From the NCBI RefSeq assembly GCF_030036535.1, contig NZ_CP080388.1, forward strand, positions 248,001-312,000: a stretch of 64,000 nt of DNA, read 5' to 3'. Shown one piece after another: positions 38,041-47,878 of the stretch. This DNA comes from Agrobacterium cucumeris. Its GTDB lineage: Bacteria; Pseudomonadota; Alphaproteobacteria; Rhizobiales; Rhizobiaceae. Numbering within the stretch: the stretch's first letter is position 1; every line of letters begins with the position of its first letter. Position numbers and translations under genes: made by a program. Below the pieces are notes generated by a model. That model saw only the letters and a program-made list of their open reading frames with translations, was not told where the DNA came from and searched no databases.

Positions 38041-40107
38041 GTGTGCATGAGCACACGGAAAAGTGGAATAAGCAGTTACTTAAAAAGTATACGCAACACT
38101 ATGGGAAAGTGCATGAGGCACAGGTTGGGAGAGGTGAGTGGACAGCAAGACTATCGGCGGCCGGACTCCCGGTTTTCTGATGAACTTCTTGCCCTTTACC
38201 AGCAGGAAGGTGAGCGCAGCCGCCGTGGTTCGATCAGACAGGGCCTGTGGACGGCCGTTTTCATCTATCTGCTATTTGCCGTCACCGACATTATTCTAAT
38301 CCCCGACGTCGCGTTTTACGCCATCATCGCCCGCCTGCTGGTGGTCATCTCATCACTGCTGACGCTGGAGATCCAGCTGCGCCGGGGCGCCAGCACCGCA
38401 GCGCTCGACCTCACCTGCGCCACTGCGCTCGTCATGGGCTATATTGGCTGGCTGCTGCCTTCGCTTTTGACCGACAACCTTGAAAACATGTCCTATTACA
38501 TGGTTTTCGGGGCGATCTTCATGATGGGCGCCAACCTGTTCTTCACCTTCCGCTTCCATCTGTCACTTGTGTCGTCAGGCATCATCCTCGTCACCTATTT
38601 TCTGGCGGTGACGCAGTTTCCCGAAGATGTGTTCTACAAGGTGGCTTTCGGCACCTTCTACATTTCCTGCTTCGTCTTCACCTCCTATGTGAACTGGAAC
38701 CTGAACCGGGAGCGCTATCACGTCTTTCTCAACGCGCTGGAGGCCAAGGCCCAGCAGAAGGCGGCGGATGAACGCGGACAGGCGCTGCTGCGGCTTTCAA
38801 ACACGGATTCGCTCACGGGCCTTCAGAACCGTCGCGCCATCGACCATCAGCTGCGCCTGCTGTGGGACAATTGGAGCAGGAAGGAGGAGGGTTTTGCCGT
38901 TCTCCTCATCGATGTCGACTTCTTCAAGAAATACAATGACCGCTATGGCCACCAGGAAGGCGACAAGTGCCTGGTGACGGTCGGCAATGCGCTGCAGGAT
39001 GCGATTGCCGGACATGGCGCTTCCATCGGCCGTTATGGCGGTGAGGAGTTCATCGTTCTCGTGCCGTTCAAATCCAAGCAGCAGGTGGGCGAACTGGCCG
39101 AAACGATCCGCCACACCGTCGAGGACCTGGCGCTTGCCCACGACCAGCGCCGGGACGGCACCTTCGTCGTCACCGTCAGCATCGGCGCGTCCTTCACCCG
39201 CCCCAATCCGGATGGCAAGCTGGAGAAAATCATCAACGAGGCGGACCGGGCGCTCTACATCGCCAAGGGCAATGGCCGCAACTGCATGAAGCTGTTCGAT
39301 CCGGACGATCCGCAAACCAGCGACGAGACGGAAAACATCGCCGCTCTCCTGAAGATCGCCATTGCGGAAAACCTCATTTCCCTCGTCTACCAGCCGATCC
39401 TCAACGTCTCGACCAATGAAACGCCGGGCGTCGAAGCGCTGATGCGGCTGCGCCTGCTCGATGGCAGTGCCGTTTCACCGGGCATCTTCATTCCGATTGC
39501 CGAGCGCACCGGTACGATCATGGAACTCGGCCTCTGGACGATCAAGACCGCCTGCAAGCAGATTCTTGCTGAAGACCCGGTGGCCGTGGTCAGCGTCAAC
39601 GTATCCCCCATGCAGCTGAAAAACCCGGGCTTTGCCACTTCGGTTGCGGCAATCCTCGTCGAGGCCGGCATCGCCGGCAACAGGCTCGCCTTCGAGATCA
39701 CCGAAGGTGTGGATATGGAGATGCATTCGGATGTGCTGCGCTGCCTGAACGATCTCAAAACGCTCGGCATCAACATCTGGCTCGATGATTTCGGAACCGG
39801 GTTTGCCGGCCTTTCCTGGCTGCGCATGACCGATTTCGACACCGTCAAGATCGACCGCTCCTTCCTGCATGACAGCAACACGCCGCGCGGCCGGGCAATG
39901 CTGCAGGACATGATCCGCCTCATCCGCAACCGCGGCCACAAGATCCTCATCGAAGGCGTGGAGACTGAAGAGCAGCTGCGGCTGGTGCGCCAGCTGGAGA
40001 TCGATTATGCGCAGGGCTATTATCTCGGACGCCCGGTCGTCGCCGAAAGGCTGGGGGCGGCAAAAGCCCCCTACCCGCGTCCCAACATGCTGCTGCGCCC
40101 CGCCTGA
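38041..40107 (+). CDS. membrane GGDEF-EAL protein, c-di-GMP turnover
   Basis: A protein of up to 688 residues. About six hydrophobic helices occupy residues 60-220, forming a membrane sensor without a known domain name. A GGDEF domain follows with an intact GRYGGEEFIVLV site and then an EAL domain with VEALMRLRLLDG, FEITEGVDME, LDDFGTGFAGLSWL, KIDRSFL and EGVETEEQ. Both active sites look complete, so the protein may make or break c-di-GMP. The start is uncertain: GTG 38041, ATG 38047 and later codons are in frame before the first helix. It is divergent from the PhcB-like methyltransferase. Confidence 0.9.
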   Translation: MCMSTRKSGISSYLKSIRNTMGKCMRHRLGEVSGQQDYRRPDSRFSDELLALYQQEGERSRRGSIRQGLWTAVFIYLLFAVTDIILIPDVAFYAIIARLLVVISSLLTLEIQLRRGASTAALDLTCATALVMGYIGWLLPSLLTDNLENMSYYMVFGAIFMMGANLFFTFRFHLSLVSSGIILVTYFLAVTQFPEDVFYKVAFGTFYISCFVFTSYVNWNLNRERYHVFLNALEAKAQQKAADERGQALLRLSNTDSLTGLQNRRAIDHQLRLLWDNWSRKEEGFAVLLIDVDFFKKYNDRYGHQEGDKCLVTVGNALQDAIAGHGASIGRYGGEEFIVLVPFKSKQQVGELAETIRHTVEDLALAHDQRRDGTFVVTVSIGASFTRPNPDGKLEKIINEADRALYIAKGNGRNCMKLFDPDDPQTSDETENIAALLKIAIAENLISLVYQPILNVSTNETPGVEALMRLRLLDGSAVSPGIFIPIAERTGTIMELGLWTIKTACKQILAEDPVAVVSVNVSPMQLKNPGFATSVAAILVEAGIAGNRLAFEITEGVDMEMHSDVLRCLNDLKTLGINIWLDDFGTGFAGLSWLRMTDFDTVKIDRSFLHDSNTPRGRAMLQDMIRLIRNRGHKILIEGVETEEQLRLVRQLEIDYAQGYYLGRPVVAERLGAAKAPYPRPNMLLRPA

Positions 40108-40125
40108 CGGGCTGCGGGCCCTGCC

Positions 40126-41202
40126 TTAGTGATAGGCGGGCGGCACGATCGAGAATTTCGACGCCAGTTCGGAAAAAGCCGCGCGGGTAACGGGATCGAC
40201 AGGCGCGCCTTCCCGTTCCCGTCTTGCCGCCACCGCCCATTCCCGGTCGCCCGGCGCCATGACCTTGCAGTCCTCGCGCACCGGCGAGCCGCGCAGCACT
40301 TCGAGATAACGTTTCATGCCCTCGTCGAACACCTCGCGTTCAAGGAAGGCTTCCGGCTTCAGCGCCAGAACAAAGGCTCCAAGGCCACGCGGCGTGGAAA
40401 AATCGGGCCCGCCCATGGGATCTATATCGAAACTGAGCTTCATGCCGCTGAGAACGGCGCTGAAAATGTCCACCATGCCCGCCAGCGCCGCCCCCTTGAA
40501 GCCGAATGCGCCGCCGAGCGGTGCCAGCATTTCAACGGCATGGGGGTTCTGCGTGTCGATGCCATCACCATCAGATGCGACACCATCAGGCAATTGCTGT
40601 TCGAGGCTGCGGTAAAGCAGAACGCGATTATAGGGCACGGCACTGGTGGCCATGTCCAGCAGCCAGGGCATGTCATCCGCCGCCGGCACACCGACGGCAA
40701 TCGGATTGGTGCCGTGGAAGCGCATCGCGCCATCATGCAGGCGCACGAAACTGTCGGAATTGCAGAAGGCAAGGCCGATGTAACCCTGCCGCGCCGCTTC
40801 CAGCGCATAGGCGCCGGCGGGGCCGAAATGCGAGGAATTGCGGATTGCCACCGCGCCGATGCCGAATTTTTCGGCCAGCGCCATGGCATTGTCCATCCCC
40901 GCATAGGTGGCCCGGGCGCCGTGGGCATGGTCGGCATCAATGGTCTCCACCGCGCCGAAGCCGGAGACGCGGCGGATCTGCGGCCGCCGATTGAGACGTC
41001 CGCCTTCAAGGGCGGTGATGTAATGGGCAAGCAGGCGCACGCCGTGGCTGTCGACGCCGAGCCTTGTGCCATGCATCATGGCGCGGGTTGCGGCATCGGC
41101 CGTCTCGTCATCCGTGCCGGCTGCGAGGAAGGTGCTGCGGCAGAACCGCTCCAGCTCATCCAGCCTTGCGAGAACGGCGACGTTTTCATTGCTGTGCGAC
41201 AT
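40126..41202 (-). CDS. malate/L-lactate dehydrogenase family (Ldh_2) oxidoreductase
   Basis: A 358-residue NAD(P)H-dependent enzyme of the unusual Ldh_2 fold. The family includes malate, ureidoglycolate, diketogulonate and delta-1-piperideine-2-carboxylate dehydrogenases. Visible signatures are TRAMMHGTRLGVDSHGVRLL near the N-terminus, the catalytic histidine in AIRNSSHFGPAGAYALEAA, and MRFHGTNPIAVGVPA. The ATG at 41202 (MSHSNENVAV) was chosen. The ureidoglycine aminohydrolase 3.7 kb away makes ureidoglycolate dehydrogenase one possible role, but the sequence alone does not decide. Confidence 0.88.
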   Translation of the reverse strand: MSHSNENVAVLARLDELERFCRSTFLAAGTDDETADAATRAMMHGTRLGVDSHGVRLLAHYITALEGGRLNRRPQIRRVSGFGAVETIDADHAHGARATYAGMDNAMALAEKFGIGAVAIRNSSHFGPAGAYALEAARQGYIGLAFCNSDSFVRLHDGAMRFHGTNPIAVGVPAADDMPWLLDMATSAVPYNRVLLYRSLEQQLPDGVASDGDGIDTQNPHAVEMLAPLGGAFGFKGAALAGMVDIFSAVLSGMKLSFDIDPMGGPDFSTPRGLGAFVLALKPEAFLEREVFDEGMKRYLEVLRGSPVREDCKVMAPGDREWAVAARREREGAPVDPVTRAAFSELASKFSIVPPAYH

Positions 41203-41293
41203 GCGGGGAACCCTCCCGATTCCAGAATCCATGCCGCACAGGCTATTCACGGAGCGCGTTTTTGCAATCGAATATCGCGTCCCGAATAATCAA

Positions 41294-44068
41294 TCAGTCG
41301 TCCGCGCCCATCGCATCGTATGGATCGCGCTCACCGGCGATAATCGCGCGCTTGCCGACATGGTTTGCAGGCCCGACAATGCCTTCCTGCTCCATGCGCT
41401 CCACCAGCGAGGCGGCGCGGTTATAACCCACAGACAGGCGGCGCTGGATATAGGAAGTCGAGCACTTCTTGTCGCGCATCACCACCTTGACGGCCTTTTC
41501 ATAGAGATCGTCGCTGTCGTCGTCGCCCATCGACGTCTTGTCGAAGACTGCCACGTCCTCTTCCGCCTCTTCATCGGCCTCCTCGGCGTCTTCGGTGACG
41601 GTGCCGAGATATTCCGGACGGCCCTGGGTCTTCAGATGCGCCACGACCTTCTCCACTTCCTCATCCGAAACGAACGGGCCGTGGACACGGGCGATGCGGC
41701 CGCCGCCCATCATGTGCAGCATGTCGCCCTGGCCGAGCAGATGCTCTGCGCCCTGTTCGCCAAGGATGGTGCGGCTGTCGATTTTCGACGTTACCTGGAA
41801 GGAGATGCGGGTCGGGAAGTTCGCCTTGATCGTGCCGGTGATGACATCGACCGACGGGCGCTGCGTGGCCATGATGAGGTGGATGCCGGCGGCACGCGCC
41901 ATCTGCGCCAGGCGCTGGATCGCCCCTTCGATCTCCTTGCCCGCAACCATCATCAGGTCGGCCATCTCGTCAACGATGACGACGATGTAAGGCATGGCCG
42001 TAAGGTCCATTTCCTCCTGCTCGTAAACAGCCTCACCGGTGGCGCGGTCAAAGCCGGTCTGCACGTTGCAGAACACCGTTTCGCCCTTGGCGCGGGCAGC
42101 CGCTGCCCTTGCATTGTAACCGTCGATATTGCGCACGCCGAGACGCGACATCTTGCGATAACGGTCTTCCATTTCGCGCACGGCCCATTTCAGCGCCATG
42201 ACCGCCTTTTTCGGATCGGTAACAACCGGCGTCAACAGATGCGGAATGCCGTCATAAACCGACAGTTCAAGCATTTTCGGATCGACCATGATCAGGCGGC
42301 ATTCTTCCGGCTTCAGACGGTAGAGCAGCGACAGGATCATGGTATTGATGGCGACGGACTTGCCGGAACCGGTGGTGCCGGCGACCAGCAGATGCGGCAT
42401 CTTCGCCAGTTCGGCAATGACTGGTTCGCCACCGATGGTCTTGCCAAGGCAGAGCGCGAGCTTCTGGCGGGTTTCGGCATAGTCGTTCGCTTCGATCAAT
42501 TCACGCAGATAGACCGTTTCGCGGACCGGGTTCGGCAGTTCGATGCCGATGACATTGCGGCCGGGTACAACGGCGACACGGGCCGACAGCGCCGACATGG
42601 AGCGTGCGATATCATCGGACAGGCCGATGACGCGCGAGGATTTGACGCCGGGGGCGGGTTCAAACTCGTAAAGCGTCACGACCGGGCCGGGGCGGACATC
42701 GATGATCTCGCCCTTGATGCCGAAATCCTCAAGCACGCTTTCCAGAAGCCCGGCGCTCTGTTCCAGCGCTTCGGGCGTCATGGTCGTGGTCTGCTGGACG
42801 CGGGCTTCCTGCAGGAGATCGATGGAGGGATATTGATATTCTCCCTCGGCAAAGACCGGCGCTTCGCGGAACATCGGCTGCGAAGCCTGAATGGGTGCGC
42901 GTGGCGTGAAGCGCGGCTCTGCCGCTACTCTTGCTACCGGCTGGCTTTCAATCGGCTGGGCCTGCTCGATCGGCCGCTGCGGCTCGATGAAGACGGGTTC
43001 CTCCGCCACTGGCTGCAGTGCGATTTCCTGTTCTGCGGCCGGCGTGGCAACCGGAACGACGGCCTGACGCACCCCGATTTCCCGGTAAAGCCGGATCGCG
43101 GAGCCGCCCGGCACGGTAACGACCGGCGGCTCGGCTGAAAGCATGACGGCAGCGGCCGACGACACGGCAGCGGCAGGGATGGACGCCATCGGCGCCGGGC
43201 TCGTCAAAGCAGGATTTGCCAGCGTCGGATTTGCAAGAGCCGGATTTGCAAAATTGGCGCGCAGATAGGCAGGAACGGTTTCGACCGCTGCACCCGGCAG
43301 ATCAAGCGTCATGACTTCCCAAAACAGCTCATCCGGCAGGTGGGCGGCAAAGGCCGGAACGGACGCAGCCGGCATGGCGGCCTGCGCCACAGCAACTGGC
43401 TGGACGGCAGGCAGCGGCTGAACGGCGGCAAATACCCTCTGTACCGGCGTTTCCACCATCGGCACAGATTGCACGGCCTCCGTTGGCGCCTGTGCGGCTG
43501 CCGCGGCTTCTTCCGCCTGCTTGCGCGCAAGCTCGAGACGCAATTTGTAGGTCAGCGCCCTGGCACCGCGCGCATCGGGCGGCTGCGGCAGGAACGGCAT
43601 GCGCTGCGGCGGCACGCGCTGCTCCGCCGGCTTTACGACATGATGGGACAGGGCAGCAGCATCCTCATATGCGACAGCCTGCTGCACCGTCACTTCCGGC
43701 TCCACCGTGTCCGGCGCAGCGACAGCCACGGTTTCCTCTTCGAGACTATGGAGTTCTTCCGGAATATTCGGGGTTTCGACCGGCATGCGCCGGCTAAAGG
43801 CGCTTTCCGGCGTGCGGGTAAAGCGCACATTGGGGCCAAGCACAAAAGCATTCTGCCAGCCGGGCATTTCGGCACGGCCTTCAATGGCGTCGGCTGCGCT
43901 GACATCGGCATTGGGCCGGGGCGCGGCACTTGCCTTCATCGCCGTCTGCTGCCCGGCAACCGCCTTGCCGCCGGCATGACGGGCGTTTTCGCTCCCCTCC
44001 CCTGCGTTATTGGACGAATTCTGGAATCTGGATCGGGAGAAGCTCATGGCAGCGTGCACACTCATCAT
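41294..44068 (-). CDS. ftsK: FtsK/SpoIIIE-type DNA translocase lacking membrane helices
   Basis: A 924-residue DNA motor. The first 480 residues are Pro/Ala/Val-rich, low-complexity linker with a short repeat ([19 protein letters not shown]), and contain no membrane helices. The alpha and beta RecA-like domains follow: [20 protein letters not shown], Walker [21 protein letters not shown] near residues 558-577, and Walker [13 protein letters not shown]. The C-terminal gamma domain (last 70 residues, [20 protein letters not shown]) is the winged helix that reads KOPS-type sequences. It could act in chromosome segregation as a soluble second FtsK beside a membrane-anchored one elsewhere. Confidence 0.92.
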   Translation of the reverse strand: MMSVHAAMSFSRSRFQNSSNNAGEGSENARHAGGKAVAGQQTAMKASAAPRPNADVSAADAIEGRAEMPGWQNAFVLGPNVRFTRTPESAFSRRMPVETPNIPEELHSLEEETVAVAAPDTVEPEVTVQQAVAYEDAAALSHHVVKPAEQRVPPQRMPFLPQPPDARGARALTYKLRLELARKQAEEAAAAAQAPTEAVQSVPMVETPVQRVFAAVQPLPAVQPVAVAQAAMPAASVPAFAAHLPDELFWEVMTLDLPGAAVETVPAYLRANFANPALANPTLANPALTSPAPMASIPAAAVSSAAAVMLSAEPPVVTVPGGSAIRLYREIGVRQAVVPVATPAAEQEIALQPVAEEPVFIEPQRPIEQAQPIESQPVARVAAEPRFTPRAPIQASQPMFREAPVFAEGEYQYPSIDLLQEARVQQTTTMTPEALEQSAGLLESVLEDFGIKGEIIDVRPGPVVTLYEFEPAPGVKSSRVIGLSDDIARSMSALSARVAVVPGRNVIGIELPNPVRETVYLRELIEANDYAETRQKLALCLGKTIGGEPVIAELAKMPHLLVAGTTGSGKSVAINTMILSLLYRLKPEECRLIMVDPKMLELSVYDGIPHLLTPVVTDPKKAVMALKWAVREMEDRYRKMSRLGVRNIDGYNARAAAARAKGETVFCNVQTGFDRATGEAVYEQEEMDLTAMPYIVVIVDEMADLMMVAGKEIEGAIQRLAQMARAAGIHLIMATQRPSVDVITGTIKANFPTRISFQVTSKIDSRTILGEQGAEHLLGQGDMLHMMGGGRIARVHGPFVSDEEVEKVVAHLKTQGRPEYLGTVTEDAEEADEEAEEDVAVFDKTSMGDDDSDDLYEKAVKVVMRDKKCSTSYIQRRLSVGYNRAASLVERMEQEGIVGPANHVGKRAIIAGERDPYDAMGADD

Positions 44069-44444
44069 AAACGTACATATTTCGGTCTCCCTGAAATAGA
44101 AAATAAAGGTTAATTACCCCTTTCCAAACGGCGCCCCGGCGGCAGATTTCACCTCACCCTCAAGCCCGCCCTGGTAAGCGCTGACAGCAAAAACAACGAT
44201 CAACACTCTGTTTTTATTTTATTAAATCGGTTTTTCCGCAAACTGGGGATATTCCGCAGCAACGGGGGAAAACCAGATTGGCGCGGGTGAGGCATATTGT
44301 TTCTTCAAACTCATCAGCAACGTAAAATCATTGCTGTAAAGGCCGCGAATTAACGTGGACACTGGCGAGGTTGCAGTCTTAAGATCGGCGTGCCGCGGGC
44401 CAAGCGGAAAAGCCCGTCTCGCCCTCATTTCCGGAGTGAAATTC
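44069..44444. other. 376-bp intergenic region
   Basis: This is the shared upstream region of the divergent ftsK gene and the peptide-type ABC operon. It is AT-richer than its surroundings near 44205-44235. No repeat, hairpin or operator stands out. The binding-protein start is supported by CCGGAG at 44431-44436. Confidence 0.5.
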
Positions 44445-46052
44445 ATGTCGCCTGTCCAGCTTTCCCGCCGCTCGCTTCTCAAGACCTCACTTGCTCTTGC
44501 CGCAACCACGGGACTGGCGGGAATTGCCGCAGCGCAGGAAAAATCCGGCGGGCGGCTGATCGTCGCGGCCGATTCGGAGCCGAAAAACCTCAACCCGGCC
44601 ATCGTCGCCTCCAATGGCGTGTTTTATATCGCCAGCAAGATCGTCGAGCCGCTGGCGGAAGCCTCCTTTAATGGCAAGGACGGGCTGGAGCCGCGGCTTG
44701 CGACCGAATGGCAGGGATCGGATGATGGCTTGAGCGCCACCTTCAAGCTGCGCGAAGGCGTGACCTGGCATGACGGCAAGCCGTTCACCTCGGCGGATGT
44801 GGCCTTTTCGGCGCTTTCGGTGTGGAAACCATTGCAGAACCTCGGCCGGCTGGTCTTCGCCAATCTGGACAAGGTGGAAACGCCTGACGACCACACCGCC
44901 GTCTTCCGTTTTTCCAAGCCCACGCCGTTCCAGCTCATCCGTAATGCTTTGCCTGTCGTCACCAGCGTCGTGCCGAAACATCTCTATGAAGGCACCGATA
45001 TCGCCACCAATCCGGCCAATACCAAACCGGTCGGCACCGGTCCTTTCGTTTTTGCCGAATACAAACCCGGCGAATATTACCGCCTGACCCGCAACCCGAA
45101 TTACTGGGGCAAAGACCAGCCGCAGCTCGAGGAAATCATCTATCGCGTCCTACCCGACCGTGCAGGGGCAGCCTCGGCGCTGGAAGCCGAAGAAATCCAG
45201 TTGGCCGCCTTCTCCGCCGTGCCGCTCGCCGATCTTGCCCGCATCGCCAAAGAGCCGGGTATCAAGGTAATCGCTGACGGCTACGAGGCGCTGACCTATC
45301 AGCTGGTGGTGGAAATCAACCACCGCCGCAAGGAATTGGCCGACCTCAAGGTCAGAAAGGCCATTGCCCACGCCATCGACAAGAAATTCGTCATCGACAA
45401 GGTGTTCCTCGGTTATGCCACGGCATCGACAGGCCCCGTGCCGAAAAACGCGCCTGAATTTTATACCGGCGATGTGGAGACCTATGATTTCGACGTCGCC
45501 AAGGCCAATGCCCTCTTGGATGAGGCCGGTTATGCGCGCGGACCCGATGGAAAGCGTTTTTCGCTAGAACTTCTGCCTGCGCCCTATTTCAATGAAACCA
45601 GACAATTCGGCTCCTATCTTCGACAGGCGCTTCAGGAAATCGGCATTGATGCCGAGCTGGTCAATAATGATGCCGCAGCACACCAGAAGGCGGTCTATAC
45701 CGACCACGCCTTCGATCTGGCCGTTGCTCCCCCGGTGTTCCGTGGCGATCCGGCAATCTCCACCACGATTCTCGTGCGCTCCGGCATTCCCGCCGGCGTC
45801 GGCTTCTCCAATCAGGGCGGGTATGAGAACAAGACGCTCGACACACTGATCGACAAGGCGGCGGAAACCGTGGATACGGCCGCGCGCACCGCGCTCTACA
45901 AGGATTTCCAGCAACAGGTTACAGCCGATCTGCCGCTCATCAACGTCGCCGAATGGGGTTTCATCACGGTGGCGCGCGATACGGTCAAACATGTCGCCAG
46001 CAATCCGCGCTGGGCGGTTTCCAACTGGGCGGACACCGCGGTCGATAGTTGA
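44445..46052 (+). CDS. peptide/opine-type ABC transporter substrate-binding protein (SBP_bac_5), Tat signal
   Basis: A 535-residue periplasmic binding protein of the DppA/OppA family. The N-terminus has a twin-arginine motif (SRRSLLKTSLALA) and an AAAQ cleavage region, so export by Tat is likely. Family hallmarks are LNPAIVASNGVFYIASKIVE, FKLREGVTWHDGKPFTSADV, and FVFAEYKPGEYYRLTRNPNY. The ligand may be a peptide, opine or other amino compound. It is the first gene of a five-component transporter operon followed by a PLP enzyme. The start at 44445 follows a CCGGAG site. Confidence 0.93.
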   Translation: MSPVQLSRRSLLKTSLALAATTGLAGIAAAQEKSGGRLIVAADSEPKNLNPAIVASNGVFYIASKIVEPLAEASFNGKDGLEPRLATEWQGSDDGLSATFKLREGVTWHDGKPFTSADVAFSALSVWKPLQNLGRLVFANLDKVETPDDHTAVFRFSKPTPFQLIRNALPVVTSVVPKHLYEGTDIATNPANTKPVGTGPFVFAEYKPGEYYRLTRNPNYWGKDQPQLEEIIYRVLPDRAGAASALEAEEIQLAAFSAVPLADLARIAKEPGIKVIADGYEALTYQLVVEINHRRKELADLKVRKAIAHAIDKKFVIDKVFLGYATASTGPVPKNAPEFYTGDVETYDFDVAKANALLDEAGYARGPDGKRFSLELLPAPYFNETRQFGSYLRQALQEIGIDAELVNNDAAAHQKAVYTDHAFDLAVAPPVFRGDPAISTTILVRSGIPAGVGFSNQGGYENKTLDTLIDKAAETVDTAARTALYKDFQQQVTADLPLINVAEWGFITVARDTVKHVASNPRWAVSNWADTAVDS

Positions 46053-46061
46053 GGCCGCGTC

Positions 46062-47051
46062 GTGAAACGTGCGACGTCTTTGCTGCGGCGAAGGGCGATC
46101 AGCGCCATTCCTGTGCTGCTGATCGTTCTCATCTTCACCTTCGCCCTGCTTGAAAATGCCTCCGGTGATGCGGTGGATGCCTATCTCGTTTCCATCGGCG
46201 GCGGCGATGCCGGGCTGCGGGATGCCCTGCGCGAGCAATATGGCCTCAACGGCTCGATGCTGGCCCGTTTCTGGTTTTATGCCAGTTCGGTGCTGCGGCT
46301 CGATCTCGGCTGGTCGCTTGCCTTTGACCGGCCGGTGCTGGGGTTGATCCTCGAGCGGCTGCCGAACACGCTTTTGTTGATGGGTAGCGCTACCGCTCTT
46401 GCCTTCATCACCGGCACCGCGCTCGGTATCATCGCCGGCGCGCGCCCCGGTGGCGTAACCGACCGGGTGCTCTCCGCCTTGTCGCTCACGCTTTACGCCA
46501 CGCCCGGTTTCTGGCTCGGCCTCGTGCTTGCCATCGTCTTTGCCGTGCAGCTTCGCTGGCTGCCGACCTCGGGCATAGAAACCATCGCCTCGGGCAAACA
46601 GGGCTTTGCAAGGGCGCTGGATATTGCCCGCCATCTCGTGCTGCCGGTCGCCAGCCTTGGCCTCATCTATCTGGCGCTGTTCCTGCGCGTCATGCGCACC
46701 GCCATGGCAGCGGTCTGGCCGCTGGATTTCGTGCTTTTTGCGCAGTCCAAGGGGCTTTCCAGACGGCGTATCGTGCTGCGTCATGTTGCCCGCAACGCGG
46801 CGCTGCCGCTCATCACTGTGCTTGGCCTGCAGGCCGCAACCATGCTGGGCGGCAGCGTGGTGATTGAAAGTGTCTTTGCCATTCCGGGTTTCGGGCGGCT
46901 GGCGCAGGAAGCCGTCAGCGGCCGCGATACGCTGCTTCTGATGGGCATCATCCTCACCAGCGCCGTCTTCGTCATCCTCGTCAATCTCGCCGTCGACATT
47001 CTCTATTCCATTCTCGATCCGCGCATCGGCAGCGGGGAGAGTGCGGCATGA
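46062..47051 (+). CDS. peptide-type ABC transporter permease, DppB family
   Basis: A 329-residue inner-membrane permease. The start is a GTG nine bases after the binding-protein stop. Family features are a first helix (ISAIPVLLIVLIFTFALLE), RLPNTLLLMGSATALAF, and the coupling loop FAQSKGLSRRRIVLRHVARN, where the second half is the EAA-like motif. The C-terminus shows GSVVIESVFAIPGFGRLAQE. It pairs with the DppC-type permease, whose start overlaps by 4 bp. Confidence 0.95.
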   Translation: MKRATSLLRRRAISAIPVLLIVLIFTFALLENASGDAVDAYLVSIGGGDAGLRDALREQYGLNGSMLARFWFYASSVLRLDLGWSLAFDRPVLGLILERLPNTLLLMGSATALAFITGTALGIIAGARPGGVTDRVLSALSLTLYATPGFWLGLVLAIVFAVQLRWLPTSGIETIASGKQGFARALDIARHLVLPVASLGLIYLALFLRVMRTAMAAVWPLDFVLFAQSKGLSRRRIVLRHVARNAALPLITVLGLQAATMLGGSVVIESVFAIPGFGRLAQEAVSGRDTLLLMGIILTSAVFVILVNLAVDILYSILDPRIGSGESAA

Positions 47052-47878
47052 GTTTCGCTCTCCGGCTCCTGCGCAATTTCGAAGGTGTGACGGGCACCGT
47101 CATCCTGACGCTGCTGGCGGTAATTGCGCTCTCCGCACCCCTCCTGTTCCCCGGCGATCCGCTGGCGATCGTCGGCGAGCCGCTGATTGCGCCCTTTACA
47201 GATGCGGCCCTGCCGCTTGGCACCGACCGGCTGGGCCGCAATGTGCTGGCCGAACTTGCCCATGGCGCGCAGGCCTCCCTGCTCGTCGGCATGGGTGCGG
47301 CCGCCGCAGCGCTTGTTTTCGGCACCGTCATCGGCACGATTGCCGGTTTTGCCGGCGGCCTTGTGGATGAGGCGCTGATGCGCGTCACCGATGCCTTCCA
47401 GATCGTGCCGAATTTCCTGCTGGCGCTTGCCTTCGTCAGCACCATCGGCCCCTCGATGCCAACAGTCATTCTGGCCATTGCGCTCGGCGCGTGGGCGGAT
47501 CCGGCACGGTTGATGCGGGCGCAGGTGCTGAGCATCCGCGAGCGTGACTATGTGCAATCCGCCCGCGCCATCGGCATGCATCCACTGGAAATCGCCTTCC
47601 GGCAGATATTGCCCAATGCCCTGCCGCCGGTTCTGGCGCTCGCCGCCATCATCGTTGCCGCCGCCATCCTCACCGAGGCGGCGCTCTCCTTCCTCGGGCT
47701 TGGCGATCCCAATATCGTCACCTGGGGCTCGATGATCGCGGAAGGGCGCAACGTGCTCCGCTCGGCGGCGTTCCTGTCCGTTATCCCCGGCATCGGCCTG
47801 CTGGTGACCGTGCTCGGTGTCTATCTTTTCGGAGAAGGCATCAACCGGGCAATGGCGACGAGGAGGCAGGCGCCATGA
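47048..47878 (+). CDS. peptide-type ABC transporter permease, DppC family
   Basis: A 276-residue permease that forms the channel with the DppB-type protein. It has the DppC opening: one helix, then PLGTDRLGRNVLAELAHGAQ, which is the OppC N-terminal domain signature. The coupling loop is YVQSARAIGMHPLEIAFRQI. EAALSFLGLGDPNIVTWGSM is the characteristic C-terminal run. Both ends overlap neighbours by 4 bp (ATGA type), indicating a tightly coupled operon. Confidence 0.95.
   Translation: MSFALRLLRNFEGVTGTVILTLLAVIALSAPLLFPGDPLAIVGEPLIAPFTDAALPLGTDRLGRNVLAELAHGAQASLLVGMGAAAAALVFGTVIGTIAGFAGGLVDEALMRVTDAFQIVPNFLLALAFVSTIGPSMPTVILAIALGAWADPARLMRAQVLSIRERDYVQSARAIGMHPLEIAFRQILPNALPPVLALAAIIVAAAILTEAALSFLGLGDPNIVTWGSMIAEGRNVLRSAAFLSVIPGIGLLVTVLGVYLFGEGINRAMATRRQAP

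Noticed and set aside
43205..43260. Short tandem repeat resembling a small repeat array
   Set aside because: It is the in-frame [14 protein letters not shown] part of the ftsK linker and not a CRISPR or intergenic repeat.
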